DNA of 64,000 bases from Stomoxys calcitrans (taxonomy: Eukaryota > Arthropoda > Insecta > Diptera > Muscidae), in NCBI RefSeq assembly GCF_963082655.1, contig NC_081553.1, positions 207,332,435 through 207,396,434 on the forward strand. The letters are read 5' to 3'. Below the pieces are notes generated by a model. It ran no database searches. It was given only the letters and a program-made list of their open reading frames with translations, and was not told the origin of the DNA. Shown here piece after piece: positions 1 through 11,467 of this stretch. A program made the translations under genes and the position numbers. Positions within the stretch are counted from its first letter, which is position 1; the number at the start of each line of letters is the position of its first letter.

Positions 1-460
1 GGATTACGACTGCATTAGTAGAGTTTTTCGAAGATAGTTGTCCTCTTCGAAAAAGGAAATCAGCCCAATAAAAACCCTAGGGATTCGCGACATTGGGAAA
101 GAGCTCCACAGACTTTTTAACAGAGCACGTCGTAAAAGGCGGAGGTATATTGGGATGTGTACTACACACGGCTCAAGGAATACAATAACATTATCAGAGC
201 GGTAAAACGAGCCTCCTGTAAGCTTTTCTGTGAACAGATCCATAGCGTTAATGGCCTTTCTTAAAAAACCATTTCCAAACTGAAACGTTAGTAGACGACA
301 TGGGAGTAAGAGCAGAAAAAACGGCGAACATGATGAGGTTTTTGATGAAAACGCATTTTCCACAGGATACGATGAGACTCTCGGAGACGACATCGGAATC
401 TTGGAATAATAAAGTTGATCGAAGGTTTATCATAACGGAATTTATGGTCAAGGAGGAGCC

Positions 461-829
461 TTGAGGAGCTTCAAACCATTTAAGTCAACCGGACCTGATA
501 GAATAGTTCTGGCGTTATTTCAAAAGGGGGCTGACTATCTGACACCTCATCATGCCACTATTTTTAAAGCGTGTTTAGGACTTGGATATACTCCGAAAGC
601 CTGGCAGAAGGCAAGGGTGATGTTTATACCGAAGCCCGACAAGGCAAGTTATGCGACAACAAAGGCTTACAGGCCTATAAGCCTTATGTCCTTTCTACTC
701 AAAACCATGGAACGTATTGTGGATACCAGGATAAAGGGTAGGACCTCCAGCAAACTGCTTAAATACAAACAGCTTGCTATATCAAGGGAATGTCGGCGAA
801 GACTGGCCCTTGCGCGATATTGTCCATAA
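461..829 (+). pseudogene. LINE reverse transcriptase, fingers/palm fragment
   Basis: This open stretch of 122 codons includes the fingers signatures KSTGPDRI near its start and KAYRPISL in its second half, both typical of LINE reverse transcriptases. The first ATG is not a natural start, because the same frame logic extends upstream through the linker. After about residue 105 the frame is lost, and the expected palm continuation (a match to LAVCIDIEGAFNNV) resumes in another frame at about 862-905. It is a fragment of the LINE polyprotein at 1-2680 and not a host gene. Confidence 0.85.
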
Positions 830-1887
830 AATAGAAGAATTCTTCGTTGCCAAGACGTACACATTGGCGGTTTGCATTGACATCGAGGGGGCGTTTAACA
901 ATGTGCGGACCGACACATTGATCCAATCCTTAGACCAGTAATGGGTGGACCTGGTCCTTAGAGACTGGATAAACCTTATGCTAAGGAACAGGTGCATAAA
1001 TTGCGGGTCCCATGACATAAATAAAAGGGAGAAAGTGGCACAGGGCACACCACAGGGGGGCATTTTATCGCCACTCACTTGGCTGACCACCATAAGGACC
1101 TATTAAGGATGCTGACTGAGGAGGGATTTTAACCCGTCTACCATGCAGACAATGTTATAATACTTTTTAGGGGAAGGATGAAAGGGTTTTGCATATGGCA
1201 TATGACTGGGCTAGACTCAGAGGTCTCAATGTTAACCCACAGAAGACTGAAATATGCCTGTTCACGAGGTAGATGGTGTGTCAATTTGACACACCACGTT
1301 TCCTCAATAAAACGATTTCGATATCTGACAAGGTCAAATACTTAGAAGTGATCTTGAAACTTAATTGAAAGTGTCACATTCAAGAGCTTACTGAGAAGGC
1401 TGACAGATGTTGGGCACTATGTAGACGGGCCATAGGCTCGAAATGGGGCCTGAAACCGAGGAGAGTCCACTGGTTCTACAGGAGCGTGATAAGACCTATT
1501 TATACTTACGCCTCAGTAGTTTGGTGGACTGCTATGGAGAAAAAGTGCAACGTTAGGACCATACAACTAGTTCAGAGAACATGTTGTCTTGGAATGGGCG
1601 GAGCGATGAAGACCACGCCCGCTAGGGCAGGGAGACTATTATAGACATCCGACCCATTGACATATAGAGAGTCAGAAAATGCGGCTATGAGACTTAAGGA
1701 GATGTGAGAATGGATTGAGGATAGGAGCAGGTCATACCATCGCGGTATAATCGAGGCAACGATAGGAAACCTGGAGGGAATGGAAGAGGTTTCCAATCGG
1801 ATACCTGAAACGACACTTGAGGCGAGGCACTGTTGCCAACGGCAAAGTCATGGATTGATGGAACCCTAGCAATGCCGTCTTGAGATC

Positions 1888-2343
1888 ATGTTACACGGAT
1901 GGATCAAAGCTAGAGGACAGAGTGGGCCTAGGGTCTACATTGAGAACCCAGGGATTGGGATCTATTTTAGACTGCCTGACCATAATACGGTACTGCAGGC
2001 GGAGATCCGCTCGATCACGCAATGCGTGAGTTGGTGTGGTGCTAACGCGAGGACGTCGAGTGTGAACATCTTTACGGACAGTAAAATGGCCATAAGGGCA
2101 ATAACAGCCAGGAGGGTAAGGTCACGCACAATCTTGCAGTGTAAGAAGGAGACTAACGACTTCTCTGAGGATGGGAAAATCCGCATCGTATGGGTGCCGG
2201 GCCATAACGGAGTAAGGGGCAATGAAAGGGCAGGCGATTTGGCGATGAAGGCCAGAGAACTTCCCGAAGCCTTTCGGGTCGACGCAATAGACCAAGAACG
2301 CTTTGGAACAACGAACACTGTGGAACAGCGAAACAGTCGGTAG
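1888..2343 (+). pseudogene. LINE RNase H domain fragment
   Basis: The stretch has the RNase H layout. The first acidic motif, YTDGS, sits just upstream in another frame (about 1890-1905). It is followed by LQAEIRSI (catalytic Glu), IFTDSKMAI (catalytic Asp) and VPGHNGVRGNERAG (the His loop). In related sequences the last acidic position reads NERAD; here it is NERAG, so one catalytic Asp appears lost. A frameshift near 1925 separates the first motif from the rest. It belongs to the LINE copy at 1-2680, and RNase H there would remove RNA from the cDNA hybrid during retrotransposition. Confidence 0.85.
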
Positions 2344-2760
2344 GGCGGCGAAAATCCTTTGGAGTGACCCGGATCGTGAGAGGACGAGGCTATTACTGAA
2401 AGGAAGTAAGAAGGAGCTCAGTATAGCTATTGGTATCATAACGGGACACATAAGACTACGAGCTCACTTATGCGAAATCGGTGCGGCGATAGTGTGTGTA
2501 GGGCATGTGGGGAAGATGATGAGACGTTGGAGCATTTCCTATGTCATTGCCCGGCTTCGGGGCTAACAGACACCGGTACTTAGGTGGGAACACGATACCA
2601 GACATGAACCATCTTAGGGGAGTGGTATGGAAAACAATTAGGGATTTTGCAAGTAGCACGGAATTCCTAACTTAAAATTTTCTTTTTCGAGGTTACTTTT
2701 TTGTTTTTAGGGCGCACAACAAGCCGATTACTGGCTTAGGTGTATGTTCATAGTGGCATT

Positions 2761-3001
2761 CAAAATGCAAATTTTGCCCATGAACATTCCGCTCAGGAAC
2801 ACACATATCAATGAGTGCAGTCCGATTTAAATTTAAGCTCAATGATAAGGGGCCTCCTTTTTATAGCCGAGTCCGAACGGCGTGCCGTAGTGCGACACCT
2901 CTTTGGAGAGAAGTTTTACATGGCATAGTACCTCACAAATGTTGCCAGCATTAGGAGGGGAAAACCACCGATGAAAATTTTTTTTGATGGTCTGGCCAGG
3001 A
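2761..3001 (-). mobile_element. tRNA-derived SINE, body only (head truncated)
   Basis: The reverse complement matches the body and tail of the SINE family seen in full at 55681-55995 and 41632-41912. Landmarks include GCAGCGGTGG-like sequence after the head, TATAAAAAGGAGGCCCC, and the tail GGAATGTTCATGGGCAAAAT. The match stops inside the T-arm region of the tRNA-like head, so the internal promoter boxes are missing. Confidence 0.8.
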
Positions 3002-3360
3002 GTGGCATGTGGTTGATTAATATCTGCACTATCTTTTCAACCTAATCTAACCCAATCCAATAAAACATGTCACAGCATCATGTTAGCTTTGGTATTTGAG
3101 CTACATGTATATTCCGGATTCTTTTAGCTATAGAATTTGTTTACCATTACAGACATAGCCCTAACTGAAATTGACCGTTTGCTTTTCGTATGAGAGTTGC
3201 TAAGTATGGAAAGAACGTTACTATGAAGAAAAGGTTAAGTTAAGATATCTTGAGAGAACCTAAGTTAAGCAGATACAGATATTTAAAGTTTTAATATTCC
3301 CATTTGGAAGGTTTAATATTCCCATTTCGATTACATTTTTGTAACATTACCATGAAGAAA
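3002..3360. other. AT-rich stretch, nothing recognised
   Basis: No open frame, RNA gene or match to the other repeats in this window was seen. A short local repetition of TTTAATATTCCCATTT occurs at about 3290-3325. Confidence 0.5.
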
Positions 3361-4522
3361 GTTTTTATACCCTCCACCATAGGATGGGGGGTATACTAAT
3401 TTCGTCATTCTGTTTGTAACTACTCGAAATATTCGTCTGAGACCCCATAAAGTATATATATTCTTGATCGTCGTGACATTTTATGTCGATCTAGCCATGT
3501 CCGTCCGTCCGTCTGTCTGTCGAAAGCACGCTAACTTCTGAAGGAGTAAAGCTAGCCGCTTAAAATTTTGCACAAATACTTCTTATTAGTGTAGGTCGGT
3601 TGGTATTGTAAATGGGCCATATCGGTCCATGTTTTGATATAGCTGCCATATAAACCGATCTTGGGTCTTGACTTCTTGAGCCTGTAGAGTGGGCAATTCT
3701 TATCCGATTGGAATGAAATTTTGCACGACGTAATTGGTTATGATATCCAACAACTGTGCCAAGTATGGTTCAAATCGGTCCATAACCTGATATAGCTGCC
3801 ATATAAACCGATCTTGGGTCTTGACTTCTTGAGCCTCTAGAGTGCGTAATTCTTTTCCGATTGGAATAAAATTTTGCACGATGTGTTTTTTTATGATATC
3901 CAACAACTGTGTCAAGTACGGTTCAAATCGGTCCATAATCTGATATAGCTGCCATATAAAGCGATCCTGGGTATTGACTTCTTGAGCCTCTAAGGTGCGC
4001 AATTCTTATCCTATTGGAACGAAATTTCGCACGACGTGTTTTGATATGATATCCAACAACTGTGCCAAGTATGGTTTAAATCGGTTCATAACCCGATATA
4101 GCTGCCAAGTAAACCGATCTGGGATCTGGACTTCTTGAGCCTCTAGAGGTCGCAATTATTATCTGATTTGCCTGGAATTTTGTACGACGGTTCCTCTCAT
4201 GACCACCAACATACGTGTTTATTATGGTCTGAATCGGTCTATAGTCTGATACAGCTCCCATATAAATCGATCTCTATATTTTACTTCTTGAGACCCCAAA
4301 GGGCTCAATTCTTATTCGAATTGGCTGAAATTTTACTCATATAATTAAGTTGTGGTCCAAACCGGACCATATCTTGATATCGCTCTAATAGAAGAGCAAA
4401 TCTTTTCTTATATCCTTTTTTGCCTAAGAAGAAATGCCGGAAAAAGAATTCGACAATTGCGACCCATGGTGGAGGGTATATAAGATTCGGCCCGGCTGAA
4501 CTTAGCACGCTTTTACTTGTTT
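3361..4522 (+). repeat. Monomer-array dispersed element (mini-me-like), complete
   Basis: The left end starts TTTTTATACCCTCCACCATAG. A (TA)n run in a TATATATTCTTGATCG context and a (GTCY)n run (GTCCGTCCGTCCGTCTGTCTG, about 3498-3520) follow. Then come about six tandem monomers carrying AAATCGGTCCATAACCTGAT and GCCATATAAACCGATC. The right end is GATTCGGCCCGGCTGAACTT followed by GCACGCTTTTACTTGTTT. The pairing of (TA)n and (GTCY)n proto-microsatellites is the hallmark of dipteran mini-me elements; assignment to that class is inference. Open frames inside it are repeat shadows. Confidence 0.8.
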
Positions 4523-4808
4523 AATTTAATACTGAATTAAGGATATACAAGCATTTTAAGTTTAAATATTGTATTTCCAAAGTATTTCATCTTCAAAGCA
4601 TGTAAATGCAAGATGTAATGGTGAATGCATCTTTTTGAACATAAATGTTTTCCTCAAAGATTGTTGACCACATTCTCATTCTCAGCACACAAGATGTTTG
4701 AAACCAAATATTGATAAATATTTAGATCAAAGATAAGAAAGATAAAAAATCATATTTTGAACAAGGCAATTTTGAAAATGAGATGTATTCAAAGAGAAGT
4801 CTCTAAGC
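4523..4808. other. AT-rich 5' flank of tRNA-Pro
   Basis: Nothing recognised apart from its position directly upstream of the tRNA gene. It is A/T rich without clear motifs. Confidence 0.4.
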
Positions 4809-4880
4809 GGCTCAATGGTCTAGGGGTATGATTCTCGCTTTGGGTGCGAGAGGTCCCGGGTTCAAATCCCGGTTGAGCCC
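4809..4880 (+). tRNA. tRNA-Pro (anticodon TGG)
   Basis: This 72-nt gene folds as a canonical cloverleaf. The acceptor stem is GGCTCAA (4809-4815) paired with TTGAGCC (4873-4879), with C as discriminator. The D arm contains TGGTCTAGGGGTATGA, which also supplies the A box. The anticodon stem CTCGC/GCGAG encloses loop TTTGGGT with anticodon TGG at 4841-4843, reading proline CCA and other CCN codons by wobble. The T arm CCGGGTTCAAATCCCGG carries the B box GGTTCAAATCC. CCA is not encoded, as expected in a eukaryote, and no intron is present. The stems are perfectly paired, so it looks functional. It stands alone between two dispersed repeats. Confidence 0.97.
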
Positions 4881-4885
4881 ATTTC

Positions 4886-4896
4886 TTTTTATTTTT
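4886..4896 (+). terminator. Pol III oligo-T terminator of tRNA-Pro
   Basis: Two T5 runs separated by one A begin 6 nt after the tRNA 3' end, as expected for RNA polymerase III termination. Confidence 0.8.
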
Positions 4897-5883
4897 GGGA
4901 GATTTATAGTTAGAGTTTTTTGAAAAGAGAGAGTAAGTATTTTATTTTTTTATTAAATAATTGATGAGAGATTGTCGGCATTATCCCTTAAAACATATTA
5001 TGTTTTGCGCCTGTTACAAAAAATTTGTCTCTCATAAAACATTAACGGCCTTATTCACAAAACTTAAAGAAGCCTCAAAATGGGTTTATTAGACATTTCT
5101 ATAAAGAAAATCTGTCAAATCAACCTCTTTCAAATCTACATCAAGTTTTGTGAATACCGGTACAACATTTTTTTTTTTCAAAATGTTTGTGTATTTTTAT
5201 ATTCATTTCGAATATTACCCGTCATGTATTCAATGATAGATACTCGTGTTTTAGAAAATCCATTGAAGCAGTATGGCATGTAGTTTAAAATAAATGTTGG
5301 CATTTCATAATGTGTAACCTTTAACGTCAATTTTATGCAAATTAAATTGCTCAATTCACCCAAAGCGCTCCAAAGCGTTGTGTGAGGTAGACAGAAATTG
5401 GAATACTTGCATTTTTGGAAATATACCAAGGAAGTTTTGCTACAAAGCACAGTATTTTTTCGGACAGCATCTTTTTATTAAAAATAAAAAAAAAAAATCC
5501 GTCAGTAAACATTTGAATTTTTCTCTACGATAATTATCTTACGTCATAAGCACGTGGAGAGCATGTCAAATCATGAGTTTTAATTTGATTATGACAAATA
5601 TGGTCTAAATGGTTCCATATTAAAAACTTTTTGACCATCTGAATGACAGAATTCTATATGACTGAAACTTTAAACTTTGGAATTGATTTTTTATTTTTAT
5701 TTATTTCAATCTTCAAGGGGTAACAATCAGGTCGCGATATGCAGGCTTAAAGGTTTAAGCAAAGGGTCAATGCATGCGCATTGTAAATCAATCCGCCTAG
5801 GTTTTTTATGTGAATGCAGTGACTTCGGGTCCAACCTGAACGAAAAGTTATCCCAAGAAATACAAAACATGAGTAAAAATGAG
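4897..5883. other. AT-rich spacer, no gene recognised
   Basis: Two short opposite-strand open frames occur here (5080-5283 plus, 5178-5450 minus), but they lack any domain, codon pattern or start context and overlap each other. I see nothing functional. Confidence 0.5.
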
Positions 5884-6935
5884 TATTTGACAGCTATATT
5901 CAAGTCTGGACCCATCTGAGCCAAATTGAAAAAGGATGTCGAAGGCCCTTACACAACTCACTGTCCAAAATTTCTGCGACATCGGATAATAAATGCGCCT
6001 TTTATGGGCCCAAGATCTTAAATCGAGAGATCCGTCTATATGGCAGCTATATCCAAATCTGGACCAAGCTGGCCCAAATTGCAGAAAAATGTCGAGGAGC
6101 CTTACACAACTCACTGTCCCAAATTTCGGCAACATCGGACAATAAATGCGCCTTTATAGGCCCAAAATCTTAAATCGAGAGATCGGTCTATATGGCAGCT
6201 ATATCCAAATCTAGACCAAGCTGGCTCAAATTGCAGAAAAATGTCGAAGAGCCTAACACAACTCACTGTCCCAAATTTCGGCGACATCGGACAATAAATG
6301 CGCCTTTTATGGGCCCAAAACCTTAAATCGAGAGATCGGTCTATATGGCAGCTATATGCAAATCTGAGCCAAATTGAAAAAGTATGTCGAGTGGCCTAAC
6401 ACAACTCACTGCCCCAAATTTTGGCAAAATCGGACAATAAATGCGACTTTAATAGGCCTAAAATGTTAAATCGAGAGATCAGTCTATATGGTAGCTATAT
6501 CAAAACCTGGTCCGATCAGGGCCAAATTGAAGAAGGATATCGAGTGGCCTAACACAACCCACTGTCCCAAATTTCAGCAATCAAGCAAATCAGATAATAA
6601 ATGTGGCCTTTATAGACCTAAGGCCTTAAATTGGCGGATCAGTCTATTTGGGGGCTATATCAAGATATTGTCCAATATAGCCCATCTTCGAACTTAAGCA
6701 GCCTATGGACAAAAAAAAAAAGAATCTATGCAAAGTTTCAGCGCAATATCTCTATTTTTATAAACTTTAGCGTGATTTCAACAGACAGACGGACGGACAT
6801 GGCTAGATCGTCTTAGATTTTTACGACCATCAAGAATATATATACTTCATAGGGTCGGAAATGGATATTTCCATGTGTTGTAAACGGAATGATAAAATGA
6901 ATATACCCTCATCCATCGGTGGTGGGTATAAAAAT
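5884..6935 (+). repeat. Monomer-array dispersed element, second monomer type
   Basis: About six tandem monomers of roughly 150 bp recur, each with AACTCACTGTCCCAAATTTC and GGTCTATATGGCAGCTATA; the anchors fall at about 5959, 6109, 6260, 6400 and 6557. The array is followed by the shared terminal block: CAGACAGACGGACGGACATGG, AAGAATATATATAC, GTTGTAAACGGAATGA and GGTGGTGGGTATAAAAA. The terminal block is the reverse complement of the left end of the element at 3361, so the same class carries different monomer arrays. No counterpart of the opposite end (the GGCCGGGCCGAA-type block) was found. Confidence 0.75.
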
Positions 6936-7689
6936 TACAGAAAGTAACTTTGCAGGTGGCCAGTGGTCCAGCACAGGAATTCACCCGAACCGGCATTTTC
7001 GGCAGGGACGTAATATCTGCCAGCATAGGAAATCATTCTGCCTCAGGGCGCCTAGGTTTCCACAGTCCAGCACCGTGAATCAACCCAAACCATCAGGTTC
7101 GGCAGGGACGTTGTTGTTGTTGTAGCCACATTTTCATGTGGAGGTGGTGATCCTCGTCAAGCTCCTGTAGGTGAGCAAACTTGTTCCGGTCCAAAGGACC
7201 CATCGCCACAAGAACAGGGTGGCAATAACTCGCCTTGTCGTATCGAGCATCATAGACACTCAGTATTTGAGCCGGTGCCGCCCGGCTTCTCACTGAGACT
7301 CTCCGATACCGCTGATTGTCTGCGACTGCCGTTGCAGCTACTATGGAGCATCCCACTATACGCAACCTGTGGACGCGCCCGGTAGCTCGCAGCTAAGCTT
7401 CTCGTGATAGCAGTAAACGCCACTCAGATCGGACCTTAAAGTTCCAGCCTATGTGGTGTCCACAGCTATCCCGTGCCGGGTCGGCAAGTACATAATATCT
7501 CCGGGTACCAACCTCATTTTACACACCACAAATACGAAGTTTGAACTCTACAAACAATACACTGGTCCGCTAGGACAATATTGATTTGTCCCCTGTGGCA
7601 GATACCAGTGTGGGAATCTCGGAGTTTGAGCAATCTAGCATTACGAAACGGTTGAGGAGGACATCCAAACGGTCTACTCAGACTCCACA
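6936..7689. other. Repeat-like sequence of unknown family
   Basis: GC content is higher than in the flanks. A short duplicated phrase ends in TTCGGCAGGGACG (about 6995 and 7098), and a (GTT)n run lies at about 7110-7123. It may be the 5' leader of the LINE that follows, because it sits directly before ORF1-like sequence, but I cannot show that. Open frames on both strands are unremarkable. Confidence 0.35.
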
Positions 7690-8331
7690 GTAGCTGGAAC
7701 CTGAACCTAGGTTGAGAGGCGGGTACCTCGCAAGGTAATAAGCGGAAAGTACAGAAGACGAACGAGCAGAAACACGAAAAAGGCTACAAGTGCTCGTTAA
7801 GGTATCTGAAGAAGATGGAGGGTCCTGAGTTATTCACCCCGACAAACTTTTGATGCGCAAACATAGATTCCACGTTAGAAAGTATGAGTCTATTATGAAC
7901 ACTACTGTCGTGCAACGTATGCAGCCCTCTGGTACATCAGACGATACCAGTACAGGCACCAATGCTAACACAACAAGGAAAACTGGTACAAACGCTACAT
8001 AAGCCGAGGCCGCGCGTAACACCAGGCTTTTAAAGGGACATAACTATTAAGTCAAGGCCTTTCATTGATCCTGCCGCCAAAGCCAGGGAGAAAAGTGACC
8101 GGCAAAGGTATCTCACTCAAATAATCCGGAGAATGAGGAGAAGCGATCAGGCGATAGGCAGGCGCAGGCGACACCTGAACTATATGTGGCTATCCTGGAC
8201 CGCAGTAAGAAAAGATTCTTCGGGCTCTATCGAAAGCTATTGGAAAAGTAAAGGACGACTCCTTCACGGCTTGCGTTAAAGCCAAGTGGCAGAAGGGCGT
8301 CAATGTCATTGGATGGGGAAAAGAGAAAGCA

Positions 8332-8568
8332 TTGGATATTCTTTCGATCAGCATCAGCGGTTTTGACCCTCTTTGGCCTGGCATAAATATTGAGCTGGAT
8401 GGATCAAATCCACCGCTGGACAACGTTGCGCGTACGAATCCTCCTACTGCATTGGAGTATGAAGCCATATTTAGGTTGCTTAAAGGGCAGAACAAACATT
8501 TTCCAGCTGAGGACTGGACGATTTTAAGGGGACGAGCGAGGGATAAAGGTAATGACAAAGATCTCTGA
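8332..8568 (+). pseudogene. LINE ORF1 fragment, DUF4780-like domain
   Basis: The fragment of about 78 residues runs from LDILSISISGFDPLWPG to the end of the domain with DWTILRG. The pattern of a Trp-containing loop, an LWPG turn and an (A/T)DW strand resembles the DUF4780 region of dipteran LINE ORF1 proteins, thought to act in RNA binding. A matching upstream part (KAKWQKGVNVIGWGKEKA) is in frame just before the first ATG, so that ATG is not a true start. Domain assignment is by eye. Confidence 0.6.
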
Positions 8569-8570
8569 TT

Positions 8571-9180
8571 CAGGGTTGGTTTAAAATCCTTAACGCTCCT
8601 GAAGTCCTCGCTTAGAGAAATCAAGTTCGGCTTAAACCAGGTCGAAATGGTAAAGCCTTTCGATGATGACGGCGCCACCCAAGGAGCTAGGAAGCGTGGG
8701 TTGCCTGAAGTTTTTGCAGGCACCTACAGACGAGCTCCTGAGAACTATGGAAAGAGACGGCACTGATGTGGCCCTCGTTCAGAATCCATGTTACTCCTGA
8801 AGTCCTCGCTTTGAGAGATTCAGTTCCTTGACGCTCCTGAAGTTCTCGCTTAGAGAAATCAAGTTGGGCTTAAACCAGGTCGAAATGGTAAAGCCTTTCG
8901 ATGATGACGGCTCCACCCAAGAAGCTAGGGGACGGGGGTTGTCTGAAATTTATGCATGCAGCTACAGACGAGCTGCTGAGAACTATAGGGAGAGACGGCA
9001 CTGATGTGGCCCTCGTTCAGTTCGGCTTAAACCAGATACAAATGGTCCCGCCTTCCGATGATGTCGACGTCACTAATGGAGCTAGGGGGCGTTAGTTAGT
9101 TGCCTGATGTTAATGCAGGCGGCCACAGACGAGCTGCTGAGAACTATAGGTAGAGATAACACGGATGTGGCCCTCGTTCA
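8571..9180 (+). repeat. Three tandem copies of a LINE ORF1/ORF2 junction (about 160-240 bp)
   Basis: The sequence GACGAGCTSCTGAGAACTAT followed by GATGTGGCCCTCGTTCAG occurs at about 8731, 8969 and 9130. Each is preceded by the ORF1 end (GGCTTAAACCAG..AATGGT). The first two units also share CTCCTGAAGTYCTCGCTTAGAG. Unit lengths differ, and the third is closest to what an intact ORF1/ORF2 junction should look like. Confidence 0.85.
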
Positions 9181-9480
9181 GGAAGGTTTGGAGAGGCTCC
9201 ATAAACCATTACTGGTCCTGTCCTCCATGGACCTACCACACGATGAAAACAACCTCCCTACAGACAAAGCCCGGGTCCAAATCAGCAGGTGCGAGGACAA
9301 GGGGCTTGGCCTAGGGGGCGACGCTAATGCACACCACAGATGCTGTCAGATCGAATGAGGAGGCTTTCGGGAAATTAGCATTTAGACTAAAACCCCAATT
9401 CTCAACGTCTGCGTAAACAGGCAAGAACTTCGTGCGCCAAGGTATTTAGGCGCGAAAAGTTTCTCAACGAACACCGTCTA

Positions 9481-10200
9481 CGTGCCAAAGTTATTGCTTC
9501 TCCAAGGGAAACAAGAGCTTCTGGTCATTTGTTAAAAGAGTGAAGGGCTACTCGTGGGCTAACCCAACTCTTGTTAAAAATTACCTAATATTCACTGACT
9601 CGGTTGATAAGGCTTACCTGCTGGCTGAAGTGTTCGCTGGAAATTCTTCCACGCTGGTTAGCTCTCGTCCTCTCCCTGTAATCAGGAATGTATCGAGTCA
9701 AAAGGGTCCTTGCGAATCTCGATGTAAGTAAATCCCCGGGCCCGAATGGTGTAATGGCACTTGCTCTATGTAAGTGTTTTTCGGCGTGTTGGTTACGTGA
9801 AAAAAAGTGGAATAGTTTTCCTGCCAATGTCTTTCCACCTGACTATGACATCCAGAAATTTAAAACTAATATCAACGAAATAGAAGGCTATTTAAAAAGG
9901 CTAAGAGAGAGTGAGAGAGATCGAACACGGAAGAGGGCTGGGACGAATGTTGTGAGGACCTTGGCAAGTTCAAGAAGAAGGAGAAGAGAAGTTCCTGGGC
10001 GAAATCCCGTGGAGAATTTGAAAGCACAAGTGAGGCATCTAAGTTGTGCAAAGTGCTCTCAAAGGATCCTAACAGCTTACACCTAGAGCGGTCAGGATAT
10101 GATGGAACTTCAGATGGAGACGGATTTTCTAGGCGTCCAGGGAGAGGTCGACGATCAAAATATCGCAATACCCACATATGCGCCAAGGCCGCATTTTTAA
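9481..10200 (+). mobile_element. Fused LINE fragments (Jockey-like pre-RT segment, then R1-like linker)
   Basis: About 9530-9770 translates in patches to a pre-RT/RT fingers segment (FTDSVDKAYLLAEVFAGNS and NLDVSKSPGPNGV), typical of Jockey-group reverse transcriptases. About 9955-10200 contains SRGEFESTSEASKLCKVLSKDP, typical of the linker before RT in R1-like elements. These segments come from different LINE families, so the stretch is a patchwork and not one copy. Confidence 0.65.
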
Positions 10201-10925
10201 TTTTTGGAGTTTATATTTCAATTTGAAGCACTGTTCTCTTTTTGACTTCACTGAATGACTGGCTTCAATACACTTCAAAGTTCTATATGCTATCAAAGCA
10301 CTCCACTCTGATGAATAGATACCTTCAGTTTCCCTTTTCCCTAACGGTGGACCATCATTCCATACGATCTCCAGGCGGTATGCATTCGAGTGTGTACTTC
10401 TTATTCAATAAACACAATGCTTTTTGCAAAAGTTTACATAAAAACCAACGAAAGAAAGTGCAAATAATAATAATAATCATAGTCATAGTCATAATAAAGC
10501 GAGGGAGCAGTACTTAATGTTTGATTTATGCGTCTGTGTAGACATAGGCGAATATTCAAAATAACAACCGCAATTACCATACCGCAACATATAAAATTAT
10601 AAACCTTGAAAAATATCTTTGCAGGTGCAAAGGGCGTAGCCAGGATATTGTCCAGGATCGGAGATAAAAACAAGATATTTTATTTCGATTATTTGTAGGG
10701 CCTTTAAGTGTCCCTTAACTAAGATACAACGTTGTCCTTGTCCCAAAGTCAATTTCCTTATCTTCAACGATATTTTGACTCGCATTAAAAGATTTTTGTT
10801 TTTTGCTAATAATTGGCATAGTTTTGGGTATATTAAACTAGGTAAGGTATATTAAACTAGGTAAGTGGCAGCTCAGCTACCGGGGTGACCATATATTAAA
10901 CTAAAATTTAGTACAATTTATTTAA
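10201..10925. other. Spacer with AT-rich sequence and a short microsatellite
   Basis: No gene recognised. An imperfect (AAT)n/(CATAGT)n run lies at about 10463-10497. A doubled phrase TATATTAAACTAGGTAAG occurs at about 10829-10866, followed by GTGGCAGCTCAG, which resembles the 3' UTR end of the LINE at 39363-39765. Confidence 0.45.
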
Positions 10926-11432
10926 TATAAAGTAAAAAATCATTTACCCAAAGAATTGTTTCATAAAAGAATTGAAAAATTTAAAATTTCTTCAATGTTT
11001 GTTCTACTTCCGTTTATACATATCACAGATCATCATCGACTATCTATCTAGGCTACTCCATATGTCTCAAATATTTATTATGGAACACGATCACTGATTC
11101 GTATTGTTGAAAGGTTTTACTTCATATGATGCATTTTTGCGAAAATTAACTAAAATGTAGCGTATGATCTCTAAGGAACTTATACATTTAAGTAAAAATT
11201 CCTAAAATCAAGTAAAAAATCATTTACCCAAAGAATCGTTTTATAAAATAATTGGAAAACATTTCTTCAGTGTTTGTTCTACTTCCGTTTATACATATCA
11301 CAGATCATCATCGACCATCTATCTAGGCTAGTCCATATGGCTCAAATATTTATTATGGAACACGAGCACTGATTCGTATTGTTGAAAGGTTTTAGTTCAT
11401 ATAATGCATTTTTGTGAAAATTAACTAAAATG
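10926..11432. repeat. Tandem duplication, period about 284 bp
   Basis: Copies begin at about 10928 and 11212 with AAGTAAAAAATCATTTACCC and end with GAAAATTAACTAAAATGTAG at about 11160 and 11434. They differ at scattered bases and small gaps. The sequence is non-coding and matches no other repeat in the window. Confidence 0.9.
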
Positions 11433-11467
11433 TAGACTTTGGATTCTCGAGGCGGCAACATAGTTTC

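Larger units (their letters stand above)
1..2680 (+). mobile_element. Degenerate non-LTR retrotransposon (LINE) copy, R1/LOA-like ORF2 with RNase H
   Basis: The plus strand carries, in order but in shifting frames, the linker before reverse transcriptase (about 80-440), RT fingers and palm (461-1160), the thumb (about 1380-1800), RNase H (about 1876-2290) and a C-terminal cysteine/histidine segment (about 2470-2560). The order endonuclease linker, RT, RNase H, zinc knuckle is that of RNase H-bearing LINEs such as the I, R1 and LOA groups; the exact clade is not settled. Many stops and frameshifts show it is dead. The palm metal-binding motif, normally ADD, reads ADN at 1145-1153, so catalysis would be lost even without the stops. 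The left part continues beyond the window. A second, shorter copy of the same family lies at 56446-57135. Confidence 0.85.
7690..9480 (+). mobile_element. Degenerate LINE copy: ORF1 (DUF4780-like) and start of ORF2 endonuclease
   Basis: The plus strand shows a basic, low-complexity ORF1 N-terminal region (about 7690-8190), then a DUF4780-type domain (about 8190-8570) of the kind found in ORF1 of fly R1/Jockey-group LINEs. Next is the ORF1 end, with GLNQ(V/I)xMV, and the N-terminus of the APE-type endonuclease (DELLRTIGRD then DVALVQ). About 9290-9480 matches later endonuclease sequence (GLGLG-DANAHH). Frameshifts and stops are frequent. The ORF1/ORF2 junction is repeated three times (see 8571-9180), so the copy cannot produce normal proteins. 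Confidence 0.75.
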
